Shown: positions 43,595 to 52,871, counted from the stretch's first letter. The stretch: DNA of 64,000 nucleotides from Akkermansiaceae bacterium (GCA_024233085.1 JACKQC010000004.1:1-64000); one strand, 5' to 3'. The notes: generated by a model from the sequence alone, not told the origin. A program made the numbers and translations.

Positions 43595-45037
43595 TCACGA
43601 GGCGGTCACGGGTGGCGCGGCGGCGGCGGCGGCGACGGAGGAAGGCGCGGCGTTCGGTTCGGTGGCCGGCGCCGGAGACAGTTTCGCGGCCTCGGCCAGA
43701 TCGAGCACGCTGTGCTCAACCACCCGGGCCAGGTCGCCCATGCGGGAGAGCAGGCGTCCGGCGTAGGCCTCGGCCGCCTCCGACTTCGCCAGGGGAGCGA
43801 GCAGCGCGATCGCGAAACGGGCGGAGCCGCCCTGGTTTCCCCCGATCGCCCCAAGGCAATCGACGGGCCGGACTTGGTGCCGCAGTTGCTCGACGAATCG
43901 CGCCAGGTCCTCGCGCCCGGCGTTTGGCACCGGCGTGAAAAGAATGAGCCGGGCGGGCAATCTCAACACGTCCGCCACCCGCCGGGCCGAGTCGAGCCGA
44001 TTCCCGAAAACCTCCGGCGCGAGAATGCGGGGCGCCGGGAGGTCGCCCCCCGCGCCCTCCAGAGCCGGCTCGGCGGCGTGGGACATGACCCACGCAAAAA
44101 GCGCCTCGATCCGGGCGAGAGTTTCCCATCGAATCCGGGAAAACTCCATGCGGTCGATGACGAGGACAGCCGCCGCCGCCGCATCGCCCGCGCCGGCGCG
44201 CCATGGGATGGCCGCCAGGACGGCGCCGTTTTCCGGAGACCCGGCTCCGGCCTCGGCACTTTCCCAGATTTCGCGGCAGGTCACCAGGCGCCGCGACCGA
44301 AGCGCTTCTCCCCAAACGGTTCCGGATTCCTCCCGCGAGATTCGGTCGGGCAAGCCTTCCCCACCGCCGCTGTGCGCCACCCGGGGGAGCGATTCCTCCT
44401 CGTCGCCCGCGCGTCCGGTCCGGTAAACGGCGGCTCCCGTGACGCCGAAGACGCGTCTCAACACCCCGAGCAGAGCATCGTCGAGCCGGCGGGCGTCGGC
44501 GCTGAAAAGCCGGTGCGCCTCCTCGGTGAGGGACGCATAGTCCGCGCCCCACAGCAGGAGCGATTCCTGAAGCAGCGATTCGTTTTCCCGATACAGGGCC
44601 GATTCCTCGGCAAGCTCCCGGTTTTTCGCCGCCAACTCCGTGGCATGGCGGTGAACGCGGCGCAGCGGACCGGAAACGAGGTGATGAATCGTGGACCCGA
44701 CCGCCCCGGCGATCAGCAGGGACAGGAAGAAAAACGGACGCCCCGACGGCGCGGCGAGCGCGGCGGCCCACCCTTCGACGGCCCACGTCAGGCCGAGAAT
44801 CGCCCCGGCCGCCAGGACGGAGCCGATCAGCGCCGCGGCCAGACCGTAGCGACCGCCGAGGAAGAGCGGCAGCAAAATCCAGGGCGTGGGATTCAGCCCG
44901 AGCCAGCCCGGATCGTCGCGACTGACCACCCAGTTCAGCCCCGCCAGCAGCCCGAGCAGCATCGCGGCGTCGGCCGGCGCCGATTTCCACGTCGGCAGGG
45001 CGGGCGGCGCGCCGGCGGATGCGTTCGGGTCACTCAT
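43595..45037 (-). CDS. pelD: PelD, c-di-GMP-binding regulator of Pel production
   Basis: 480 aa. Four TM helices (residues about 24-115), a coiled linker to 160, a GAF domain (180-320), then a degenerate GGDEF domain. The inhibitory-site motif RPVD (R390-D393) is kept exactly five residues before GGNQG (399-403), which stands where the catalytic GGDEF should be. So the protein should bind c-di-GMP but not make it, as in Pseudomonas aeruginosa PelD. R428 or R432 could supply the second arginine. It would gate polymer synthesis in the inner membrane. 34 bp separate it from pelB. Confidence 0.93.
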   Translation of the reverse strand: MSDPNASAGAPPALPTWKSAPADAAMLLGLLAGLNWVVSRDDPGWLGLNPTPWILLPLFLGGRYGLAAALIGSVLAAGAILGLTWAVEGWAAALAAPSGRPFFFLSLLIAGAVGSTIHHLVSGPLRRVHRHATELAAKNRELAEESALYRENESLLQESLLLWGADYASLTEEAHRLFSADARRLDDALLGVLRRVFGVTGAAVYRTGRAGDEEESLPRVAHSGGGEGLPDRISREESGTVWGEALRSRRLVTCREIWESAEAGAGSPENGAVLAAIPWRAGAGDAAAAAVLVIDRMEFSRIRWETLARIEALFAWVMSHAAEPALEGAGGDLPAPRILAPEVFGNRLDSARRVADVLRLPARLILFTPVPNAGREDLARFVEQLRHQVRPVDCLGAIGGNQGGSARFAIALLAPLAKSEAAEAYAGRLLSRMGDLARVVEHSVLDLAEAAKLSPAPATEPNAAPSSVAAAAAAPPVTAS

Positions 45038-45071
45038 CGATTGTCGATTTCTCCTCGCCGCCTCGCGCGAT

Positions 45072-47009
45072 TCAATAGTACCAGCGCAGCCCGACGGTTC
45101 CGACGATCACCTCGGACTCGTCGTTGCTCGCGCCCGTGCCGTCGGAGTAGTAGCCCGCCTCCGCCACGAGGTCGCAGCGCTCGGTCAGCGCCACCTCCAT
45201 CCCGGCGGAGAACTGGTAATCCCACTCCTCGTCGGCAAAGTCGTAGAAAAGGCCGCCTTCCGCGTACAGATAAAGCCACGGATTGACCTGTGAATCCCAG
45301 GACAACCGGAGCCCGTGCGGATGATAGCGCGGCTCGACCAGATCGGCGCCCAGGAAACGTCCGTCGTCGTCCAGCAAGTCGAAGCGACCCGCCTCCGCGT
45401 CCGAAAGCCGCGAGGCGTTGAACCGCTCGTAATCCGCCCGATACGCCAGGCGCAGGCTCGCGGTCTCGAGGCGGTTTTCCCAGATCGGGCGCCCGATTTC
45501 CAGGAATCCGCCGTAGCCGTCGCCCAAATCGGCCCCGTCGGCCGACACGCGCCGCACCCAGGCATCGGCGGCGTACTCGAAGCGCCCCGGCAGCGGGCCG
45601 GAAACCGCCACGCGGGCGCGATCCTCGGTGCCATTCAGGGCGATCAACTGGAGCGAATCCGTCGCCGGCGCGTTGCCGTCCACCGACAGCTCGTAGCCTG
45701 TCACCCCGGGATGCACCCGTTCCCGCCCCAGGCTGGCGCCCCAGGTAACTTCGCCATGCTGACCGCCACCCGCGCGCCCTTCGAAATACGTCAGTCCATC
45801 GCCGAAATACCGCCGCACGAAACCCACGCCGCCCGCGAATTCACCGCTCGAGGCGCGGAGCGTCCGTTCCTTCGAGAGAGACACATCGTCATACCAGGCC
45901 CGCACGCCCGCCAGCGTGTCGATCATGACCGGCGCCAGCGCCTCGAGGGCGATGAAGTTCCCGTCCCCCTCCGATTCGGAAAGGCGCTCGTAGTCGACTT
46001 TCACGGCGCCGGTCCGGCTCTTAAAGATTTCCGCCGACGACCGGACGGCGCTTTCGCGAACGTGGGGCAGGGCGTTGACGTCCACCGCCAGTTCGTCATA
46101 GGCGGCCCGCGCCTCGGCCAGGCGGCCGGTGGCGAGCAGGGATTCGGCCAGGGCATCCTGCGCCGGGTACGACTGCCCCCGATAATCGCGAGCCTTGATC
46201 GCCTCCAGTGTCGGAAGCGCCTCGGCATGGCGGTTGTTCGACACCAGCGCCTGGGAATGCAATAGCTCGATCTCCACATCCTCCGGGTATTTCGCCCGCA
46301 GCGCCTCGGCCTGCGCCAGCGCCTCTCCCGCCCGATGTCGCTCGATCAGGTCGTAGGCGATCTTGGTCGCGCGAAGTTTTTCGATCTCGACGATCCCGGC
46401 CCGCGCGGCGGCTTTGGCCTCCGCCGAATGCCCGGCGCCATCAATCACCCGTTGGTAACCGGATGTGGCGCGCTCGAGGTCGCCCACCGTGCCGTAGGCG
46501 TCGGCCAATTCGACTTCGAAGGGGAAAACCCCGCCACCGAAGCGCTCCGTCCTCAGCTTTTCCATAAAAGCGATGGCCTCGGAGTACTTCCGCGCCTGCA
46601 TCATGGCGTCGATCCGGTCCTCCAGCGCGTCGTGGGGATTCTCCGGGCCGGACTCGCCTTCGTCCGCCGAAGAAGCGGTGAAATCCGGATCCCGGCGCCG
46701 CAATTCGTTCGCGATGGCCTCGGTCATCTTCTCGTTTCCGAGCCGCGCGTAGATGCCATACACCTCGCGGAGGTATTCGGTCGCCATGTCCGGCATGCGC
46801 TGCAGGATCGATTCGTCGCTCGGAAGCCCGCCTTCGGCGGCGGCGGGAGCGGTCGCGTTCCTCGCCTCGGAAGTCTCGACCTGTTGCGCCGGAGCCCCGC
46901 GAAAGCCGCCCGAAAGGATCCCGGCCACCGCCATAGTAGCCCAAAGTGAAATCCATCGCGACCGGATGCAGGCTCCGCTCGAATAAAGAAGTAAAAACGA
47001 AATTTTCAT
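45072..47009 (-). CDS. pelB: PelB-like TPR/outer-membrane beta-barrel export protein
   Basis: 645 aa. A long N-terminal hydrophobic signal (residues about 1-41), TPR-type helical repeats up to about 330 (ALEDRIDAMMQARKYSEAIA, GEALAQAEALRAKYPED, EIELLHSQALVSNNRHAEALP), then a beta-rich part ending with an aromatic residue (GTVGLRWYY), which is the usual signal of outer-membrane barrels. PelB in Pseudomonas is about 1190 aa; this one is half that length, with fewer TPRs. It heads the cluster, so it should be the exporter. The only member assigned mainly by architecture and context. Confidence 0.8.
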   Translation of the reverse strand: MKISFLLLYSSGACIRSRWISLWATMAVAGILSGGFRGAPAQQVETSEARNATAPAAAEGGLPSDESILQRMPDMATEYLREVYGIYARLGNEKMTEAIANELRRRDPDFTASSADEGESGPENPHDALEDRIDAMMQARKYSEAIAFMEKLRTERFGGGVFPFEVELADAYGTVGDLERATSGYQRVIDGAGHSAEAKAAARAGIVEIEKLRATKIAYDLIERHRAGEALAQAEALRAKYPEDVEIELLHSQALVSNNRHAEALPTLEAIKARDYRGQSYPAQDALAESLLATGRLAEARAAYDELAVDVNALPHVRESAVRSSAEIFKSRTGAVKVDYERLSESEGDGNFIALEALAPVMIDTLAGVRAWYDDVSLSKERTLRASSGEFAGGVGFVRRYFGDGLTYFEGRAGGGQHGEVTWGASLGRERVHPGVTGYELSVDGNAPATDSLQLIALNGTEDRARVAVSGPLPGRFEYAADAWVRRVSADGADLGDGYGGFLEIGRPIWENRLETASLRLAYRADYERFNASRLSDAEAGRFDLLDDDGRFLGADLVEPRYHPHGLRLSWDSQVNPWLYLYAEGGLFYDFADEEWDYQFSAGMEVALTERCDLVAEAGYYSDGTGASNDESEVIVGTVGLRWYY

Positions 47010-47257
47010 GGAGTCCGCAGGCGACCCCAGAGTATTTCGCTTTTCTTAAACATCAAGAGAAATAAGCAAAAAATCGTAATTTTTATTTAAATTATGGAAA
47101 ATGAAATTTTCGGATCGGCGCCTTTTCCTGGAAAGCCTCCGTTCTTCTTCGGAATCAACCCTTTACCGCAATTCGTTTCCCCTCCACCCCCTCGCCCCGG
47201 TCATTTCTCAGCCCGAAACAAGGGACTGGGATTTTTTTCCCGGAACCACGATTCGCG

Positions 47258-47285
47258 TTGAATCAACGGTCATATTTGATATAAT
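47258..47285 (+). promoter_or_regulatory. Sigma-70-like promoter for the PqqD/lipoyl gene
   Basis: TTGAAT (47258-47263) and TATAAT (47280-47285) are 16 bases apart, in an AT-rich region divergent from pelB; transcription should begin near 47292, leaving a 17-nt leader before the ATG at 47309. Confidence 0.6.
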
Positions 47286-47308
47286 TTTCATAAAATTTTT
47301 GGGTTTTA

Positions 47309-48250
47309 ATGAAGTCGTCCGCCGTACCAGCCTGGGATGCGTTGCTCGCGTTGCGACCGCAACTGCGGCGGAATTTGCGTTTCCGATTCGAACACCCGGA
47401 TCAGTGTTTTCTCGACGATCCGGACACCCGCCACAGTTACCGTCTCGCCATCTGGCAGGCGCGTTTTCTGGGAATGCTCGACGGGAAGACACCGGTCCGG
47501 GACGCCGTGCGGGTTGTCATTGCCACCTATCCCACCGAGGCGACCCGCCAGGCCATCGAACGCATTGTGCTGTGGCTGCGCGACGAGTCGACCCTGTTGG
47601 AGAAACGAGCCGAGCACCCGCGGCCGTCGCCCCTCCGGCCGCACCACGCTCCCGATGCCTCCGGAAACCCCGCCCCTCGGCGGCGCCCCGGAAAACGCCG
47701 GTTCCGCGCGTCACGGACGCTCGCCCATCTCGCCGCCTGCCTGGTGGCCGGAGTCGGCGTCGTGAAATTGGCCGCCTTTCTCGAAACCCGGCGCGCCGCC
47801 CTGAACGAGCAGGCGGCCGAGACCGTCGCCGCCTCGCCCAGCTCGGTGCCCGTCCGGGCGTCCTGTGACGGCGTGTTGACCGAGATCCTGGTCCACGACG
47901 GCGACCTCGTGAGCACGGGTGACGTGCTGGTGAGAATCGAAAATCCCGCCAACCTCGCCACCATGGAGGAGCTGCGGCGTCAACTCGGCGAGTGCCGGAG
48001 CCGGCGCGACCGCTATGCCGAGGCCGGCGACAATCCGGGTTACTCCCGGGAAATGGAACGCATCGCCCTGCTGTCGCGCCAGATCGGCGAAAACGAGGCC
48101 GCCCAGCCCCCCAGCGAAATCAGGGCACCCGTCACCGGCCGGATCGAGGCCGGGATCGTCTGCGGACACGCCGGCAGCCTGGTGGCGACGGGGGATCTCA
48201 TCCTCAACGTCCAGCCGACGGAGGACGAACTGATCGCCCACGCTCCGTGA
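47309..48250 (+). CDS. PqqD-like domain plus membrane-fusion (lipoyl/HlyD) protein
   Basis: 313 aa. Residues 12-92 look like the PqqD-like winged domain at the start of some membrane-fusion proteins (RPQLRRNLRFRF, YRLAIWQARFLGMLDGKTPV). A Pro/Arg-rich linker (93-132) leads to one TM helix (about 137-155) and then two halves of a biotinyl-lipoyl domain (VPVRASCDGVLTEILVHDGD; SEIRAPVTGRIEAGIVCGHAG) with a helical segment between. It ends soon after, without the outer beta-barrel of full adaptors. Usual partners are ABC exporters with peptide or zinc-metalloprotease genes, none of which adjoin. Likely part of an incomplete export system; substrate unknown. Confidence 0.75.
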   Translation: MKSSAVPAWDALLALRPQLRRNLRFRFEHPDQCFLDDPDTRHSYRLAIWQARFLGMLDGKTPVRDAVRVVIATYPTEATRQAIERIVLWLRDESTLLEKRAEHPRPSPLRPHHAPDASGNPAPRRRPGKRRFRASRTLAHLAACLVAGVGVVKLAAFLETRRAALNEQAAETVAASPSSVPVRASCDGVLTEILVHDGDLVSTGDVLVRIENPANLATMEELRRQLGECRSRRDRYAEAGDNPGYSREMERIALLSRQIGENEAAQPPSEIRAPVTGRIEAGIVCGHAGSLVATGDLILNVQPTEDELIAHAP

Positions 48251-48286
48251 GGCGCGTCGCCCGCCGGCCAACAAGGTGAGGATAAC

Positions 48287-50776
48287 TCAGAAACTGCCCG
48301 CCGAAGCGTTGCCCGACTCTTCGCTCGAGGCGCGCGCGACGAGTTGCCGCGAATCCCTCGCCCGGTCGTCGCAAAGCTGCGCCTTTTTCGTTTCCCCGAG
48401 CGATTTGCACAGCTCCGCGTAGTCCTCGTAAATCTCCCCGAGCCGTTCGTGGATGGCCTGCTTGCGGCCGCTCGCGAGGGTTTCGTCGGCGTTGAGTTCC
48501 TCCCGCACGGCCTCGGCCATGGTGAGCCCTTTTTCCAGGACGTGGCTCGCCGCGCCCCGCTGGTATTGCAGCAGGTTGATGTGGGAGCCCCGCAGCTCCA
48601 CCAGCGAGAGGCGGCCGTCGTAATCCTTCGGGTCGGCCGCGTTCAGCGTCGCCTCCAGGCGCTCGACCGCCGCGACCGAAAGCCGGTATCCGTCCGTCCA
48701 GCGATTGTCGCCGGCCTCGATCAGCGCGATGCGCGACATGGCGCGGGTCAGCGGGATCGCGATGCCGATGTCCTCGGGCTGGCGCTCCGCCAGCGGCATC
48801 AGCAGCCGCATCGACTCGGTGAAAATGTCTTCCAACTCCGTATTGGGCGCCTCGCCCTTCCCGAGAAGGTCGCCCACCTCGGTGTAGATGCGTCCGAGAC
48901 GCAGTTGCTCGCCCGGAGTGTACGGACGGTCGGCGGCGAGGTTGGCGAGGGTTTCCATCGCCGCGAGATTCGCCTCGAAGGCTTCGCGCAAGTGACCGGC
49001 GCCCCGCAGCGAGGCCGCCATGTCGCATTGGATCTGGCAAAGCGTTTCGCCCATGTCGGCGAGGCTCCCGCCATCCGCCTCGGCGACCGCTCCGAAGCCC
49101 TTCACCGCCTTCGAGAAAGCGTCGATCGCCGCCTCGTACTGGCGATTTCCGTGCAGTTCCAGCGCCAGCCGGTAATGGTTCGTCGCCTGGCGCACCCCCA
49201 GTTGCCGGTCCTCCGGGCGCCGTTCGACCAATTTCTCCAGATACACGCTGGCTCTCCGCAGCGCGTTGAGATCGCCCTCGCCCGGCTTGTCTCCCGACAG
49301 GCGCACCAACGTCTCGTAGCTGTCGGCGAGGCGCGCCTCCGAGTCCTGCGCCACCGTCACCTCCTCGGCCCGCTCGACGACGATTTCCTCGAAGAGCCGC
49401 ACCCCGTCGCCGAAATGCTTCCGCGCCGCCTCGTTGTCCCCGAGCCGCCGGTCGATGTGCGCCAGGTTGTGCAGGCCCCGCGCGCGGTCGAGTTTCGTCT
49501 CCGGCCCGTCGCCGAGATCCTCGAGATTGGCGATGAAATAGTCGCGCGACTTTTCGAGGTTCTCCCGCTCGAAGCTCTTGCCCTCGGGCAGCACGTCGCT
49601 GGTGTTGTCGGCTTGGTTGACCTGGGCAAAAAGCGAGTCCGTCGCCGCCCGCGTGTTTTTCAGCTCGTGCAGCGACTGCGCCCATTTGCGGCTGTAGTCC
49701 TCGATCTGGTGCTTCTGGTTGTCGATCACCATGCCCAGCTCGGTCACCCGGTTCTTGAAGCTGTGACTGCGGAGGAAAAACGCCGCGAACAAACCGATGA
49801 ACACCATCAGCCCCGCCGCCAGGCCCAGCGCCGTCAGCCGGGCGCGCAGCAGTTTGCCGGCCTGCTTCTGCCGCTCGAACTCGACACGCTCCTCGGCGTC
49901 CTCCAGGGCGAAGCGCGTCTCGAGCGCGCGAAAGGCGTTGCGCACCGCCCGCATGTCCACCGGACGGCCCTCCGGGTCGATCGACAGGCATTGGTCGACG
50001 ATCTCGCGGCACATTCGAAACGAGCGCGCCTCCGTTTTCTGGCGCCATTCGTAAGCCGGATTCCCCCGCAGGTCGGCCGCCAGCGCGCCCATGTTCACCG
50101 GCACGGGCCGTCCGCCGCTGTTCGCGATCGTCTCGCGCCGCTCCGCCGCGTAGCCCTGTCCGCGGGGCAGGCGCCCCTCGATCAGCCAGTAGGCCACCAC
50201 GCCGAAGCGATACACGTCCCAGCGCTCCGCCGCCCCGTCCGCGCAACCGCCGGGATTTTCCAACTGCTCCGGCGGCGCGAACCACGCCGTCTCGCCGATG
50301 TCGATGTGGTGAAAACGGCCCGCCATCCCCGGCCCGAAGTCGGCGATCCGCATCGCGCTGTCCTCCCCGGGCGTCAGGAAAATGTTGCCCGGATGCAGGT
50401 TCCCGTGGGCGACTCCGTTGCGGTGCAGGTGCGCGCAGGCCTCGGCCAGGCTGAAAATTCCCATCCACGCCTCCGTCTCCGGCTGAGGGGTTTTGACATC
50501 CTCCAGCGTGCCCGCCTTGTTCACCCACTCGCTGACGATAAAGTACGGCGCCCGCTCGAACTGGTAATCCGTCACCGCGACCACCCCGGGGTGCTCCGGC
50601 ATCCGCGCCGCGCGCCGGCACATCGCGTCGAGCCACTGGCGATCGATGGCCAGAGAATTCAGCCGCTTGATCGCCTTGGGCAGGCCACCCGCGTCCGAAC
50701 ACTTGAAAACCTCTCCAGAACATCCCGAGCCAATCGGCTCACATTTCTGGTAACCGTCAAAATCCGTATCTGCCAT
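48287..50776 (-). CDS. Membrane pseudokinase with C-terminal TPR region
   Basis: 829 aa. Kinase-like domain (residues 8-285): glycine loop GSGCSGEVF, ATP-anchoring K37, and DFG (146-148) are kept, but the catalytic loop reads HGNLHPGN (124-131) in place of HRDLKPxN, replacing both the catalytic Asp (by Asn126) and the Lys (by His128). It should bind nucleotide or a partner rather than phosphorylate. One TM helix (about 308-330) follows, then a coiled coil and many TPR-like helices to the end. Closely similar in plan, and in the stretch WDVYRFGVVAYWLIEGRLPR, to the kinase at 54919-57084, so it is a dead paralogue. Confidence 0.87.
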   Translation of the reverse strand: MADTDFDGYQKCEPIGSGCSGEVFKCSDAGGLPKAIKRLNSLAIDRQWLDAMCRRAARMPEHPGVVAVTDYQFERAPYFIVSEWVNKAGTLEDVKTPQPETEAWMGIFSLAEACAHLHRNGVAHGNLHPGNIFLTPGEDSAMRIADFGPGMAGRFHHIDIGETAWFAPPEQLENPGGCADGAAERWDVYRFGVVAYWLIEGRLPRGQGYAAERRETIANSGGRPVPVNMGALAADLRGNPAYEWRQKTEARSFRMCREIVDQCLSIDPEGRPVDMRAVRNAFRALETRFALEDAEERVEFERQKQAGKLLRARLTALGLAAGLMVFIGLFAAFFLRSHSFKNRVTELGMVIDNQKHQIEDYSRKWAQSLHELKNTRAATDSLFAQVNQADNTSDVLPEGKSFERENLEKSRDYFIANLEDLGDGPETKLDRARGLHNLAHIDRRLGDNEAARKHFGDGVRLFEEIVVERAEEVTVAQDSEARLADSYETLVRLSGDKPGEGDLNALRRASVYLEKLVERRPEDRQLGVRQATNHYRLALELHGNRQYEAAIDAFSKAVKGFGAVAEADGGSLADMGETLCQIQCDMAASLRGAGHLREAFEANLAAMETLANLAADRPYTPGEQLRLGRIYTEVGDLLGKGEAPNTELEDIFTESMRLLMPLAERQPEDIGIAIPLTRAMSRIALIEAGDNRWTDGYRLSVAAVERLEATLNAADPKDYDGRLSLVELRGSHINLLQYQRGAASHVLEKGLTMAEAVREELNADETLASGRKQAIHERLGEIYEDYAELCKSLGETKKAQLCDDRARDSRQLVARASSEESGNASAGSF

Positions 50777-51061
50777 AAGGGAAAACGGGCGGAAGATATG
50801 AAAATTTGCCCCAGACTACCAGAAAAATCGTCGCACGACCCGCATCGGTCGCCGATTTACTCAAATCTGAGAATTGATTCGTCCATGGTAGTATAATTTG
50901 CGAAAAATGCAAAAATTTTCACAATTCGAACGCTCTTTCTTCCATTTTCATCGTTTTCCGGCTTTCCATCCCATCTTGACAAGTCACCGCACCGTTGACA
51001 CCGGGCCTCCAAACCGCGAAAAATGCCCTCGTGCATCGTTCCGATCCCGCTTTCGCGCCCC

Positions 51062-51102
51062 GACCCAACAGGGTTGAGTCGATGACCCAACCCTGTTGGG
51101 TC
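51062..51102. repeat. Dispersed palindromic element, copy 6 (at the start of the terpene-cyclase-like gene)
   Basis: 19-bp arms, GACCCAACAGGGTTGAGTC (51062-51080) and GACCCAACCCTGTTGGGTC (51084-51102), pair with one mismatch around GAT. The ATG at 51082 lies in the loop, and the right arm encodes residues 2-7 (TQPCWV) of the gene. Confidence 0.92.
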
Positions 51103-52164
51103 CGCGCCGTTTTCGCCCTTGTCGCCTGCCTGCTTTTCGCGCGCCCCGCCGGCGCGCAGGAGTCGATCCCGCGAGGCGACAAGGTTTTCGAGCGCCACCG
51201 CCCGCGGGTCGAGGCCGCCGTGAACCGGGCGCTGGCGCAGCTCGCGGCCGCCCAGCACGAGGACGGCACCTTTGACGACGCCTACGGGCGCTCCACCGGC
51301 GTGGTGTCGCTGGCGGGGATGGCTTTTCTCTCCGCGGGTCACCTGCCGGGGGACGCCGAGTACGGGGTCAACCTCGACCGCTGCATCGCCTACGTCCTCG
51401 CCAGCCAGCATTCGAACGGTCTGCTGGACAAGGGCGACTCGGGCCACGGGCTGATGTATGCCCACAACATCGCGACGCTTTTTCTCTCCGAATGCAGCGG
51501 CATGGTCGATCCCGACTTGCAGGAGCGGCTCGACCGCGTGCTCGGCCGCGCGACGAAACTCATCATCGCCGCCCAGGCGGTGCCGAAAAACGAGAGCCAC
51601 CAGGGCGGCTGGCGCTACAAACCGGACTCGCGCGACTCGGACCTTTCCTGCTCGGGCTGGGCGCTGATGGCCCTGCGCTCCGCGAAGCTCAACGGCGCGC
51701 CCGTGCCGGACGAGGCCATCGAGCAGGCGGTGCAGTACGTCTATCGCAACCACGACACGAAGGAGGGCCGTTTCGGCTACACCGATCCGTGGGGCCACTC
51801 GGAAACGCTGACCGGCTGCGGCCTGCTGTGCCTGGAACTGTGCGGCCGGCACGGCGGGGATTCCCATTACCGGGCCGGGGACTACATTCTCGCCAACCGC
51901 GACCGCATCGTGAACAACGCCCACGAGGCCTACGCGAACTACTACAACGCCCAGGCCATGTTCCAGCTCGGCGGCCGGTGGTGGGAGGACTATGCGGAGT
52001 GGATGTACTCGCACTACATCCCGCTCCAGAGCGCGGACGGGAGTTGGTCGGAGGGGCGAAACGGCGGCACCTACGGGACGACGATGATGGTCCTTTCCTT
52101 CACCGTTCCCTACCGGCAGCTCCCGATCTACCAGCGGGACGAGACCGTGGACGAGGATTCGTGA
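51082..52164 (+). CDS. Exported prenyltransferase/squalene-cyclase-fold protein
   Basis: 360 aa from the ATG at 51082, which gives a signal peptide (MTQPCWVRAVFALVACLLFA, then RPAGAQ). The mature protein has alpha-alpha barrel repeats like squalene-hopene cyclases and prenyltransferases: AQLAAAQHEDGTFDD, VSLAGMAFLSAGH, SHQGGWRYKPDSRDSDLSCSG, KEGRFGYTDPW. It lacks the DXDD motif of cyclases and is half the length, so cyclase chemistry is unlikely; such PVC proteins are of unknown function. The start codon lies in a dispersed palindrome, so the N-terminus may be altered from the ancestor. It overlaps lipB by a possible GTGA. Confidence 0.82.
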   Translation: MTQPCWVRAVFALVACLLFARPAGAQESIPRGDKVFERHRPRVEAAVNRALAQLAAAQHEDGTFDDAYGRSTGVVSLAGMAFLSAGHLPGDAEYGVNLDRCIAYVLASQHSNGLLDKGDSGHGLMYAHNIATLFLSECSGMVDPDLQERLDRVLGRATKLIIAAQAVPKNESHQGGWRYKPDSRDSDLSCSGWALMALRSAKLNGAPVPDEAIEQAVQYVYRNHDTKEGRFGYTDPWGHSETLTGCGLLCLELCGRHGGDSHYRAGDYILANRDRIVNNAHEAYANYYNAQAMFQLGGRWWEDYAEWMYSHYIPLQSADGSWSEGRNGGTYGTTMMVLSFTVPYRQLPIYQRDETVDEDS

Positions 52165-52172
52165 GCGCGGCC

Positions 52173-52871
52173 ATGGACGAGGGGGAAACGCGGAAGATCG
52201 CCGTGGCGGGACACACGATGGCGCCGGATTTTCGCTGGCTGGGGCGGCTGCCCTACGGGGAGGCGCTGGCACTGCAGGACGAGCTGGCCGCGCGCCGGGC
52301 GTCGGGCGACATCGGGGACCGCGTGCTGTTTCTCGAGCACGAGCCGGTTTACACCATCGGCCGCACCCGGGACCGCTCCAGCCTCGGGCGGGCCGGCCTC
52401 CCGCATCCGGTGGTGGAAATCAACCGCGGCGGCCAGGCCACCTACCACGGCCCCGGTCAACTGGTGGGGTATCCGATCCTCGACTTGCAGCGCCGCGGGA
52501 GCGATCTCCACGCCTACCTGCGCGCTCTGGAGACGGCGCTGATCGATTTTCTGCGGACGGCGGGCGTCGACGCCGGCCGGCGCGAGGGCCTGACGGGCGT
52601 GTGGGTGGAGGGACGCCGCAAGATCGCCTCCATCGGCGTCGGGGCGCGCCGCTGGGTGTCGATGCACGGCTTCGCGCTGAATGTCAGCCGCGATCTTGCG
52701 GGCTTCGAGGCCATCGTTCCCTGCGGCATCGCGGGAGTGGAAATGACCTCGCTCGAGATCGAAACTGACCGCGCCTGGGAGGTCGAGGAAACGGCACGGT
52801 TATTGCAACCCTGGCTTGCCGCCGCGTTTTCGCGGCTCGCGTCGCCCGCCCCTTCGTCGCCGGCGCGTTGA
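52173..52871 (+). CDS. lipB: Octanoyltransferase LipB
   Basis: 232 aa, moves octanoyl from acyl carrier protein to lipoyl domains of 2-oxoacid dehydrogenases in the cytosol. FLEHEPVYTIGR, INRGGQATYHGPGQLVGYPI (residues 83-102), catalytic Lys150 in RRKIASIGVGARRWVSMHG and Cys184 in IVPCGI are all present. A GTG 12 bp upstream, overlapping the preceding TGA, is an equally possible start. No lipA is adjacent; it is likely co-transcribed with the exported repeat protein before it. Confidence 0.95.
   Translation: MDEGETRKIAVAGHTMAPDFRWLGRLPYGEALALQDELAARRASGDIGDRVLFLEHEPVYTIGRTRDRSSLGRAGLPHPVVEINRGGQATYHGPGQLVGYPILDLQRRGSDLHAYLRALETALIDFLRTAGVDAGRREGLTGVWVEGRRKIASIGVGARRWVSMHGFALNVSRDLAGFEAIVPCGIAGVEMTSLEIETDRAWEVEETARLLQPWLAAAFSRLASPAPSSPAR

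Noticed and set aside
47590..47605. Further copy of the dispersed half-site (CGACCCTGTTGGAG)
   Set aside because: Only a 10-base partial match inside coding sequence with no opposite arm.
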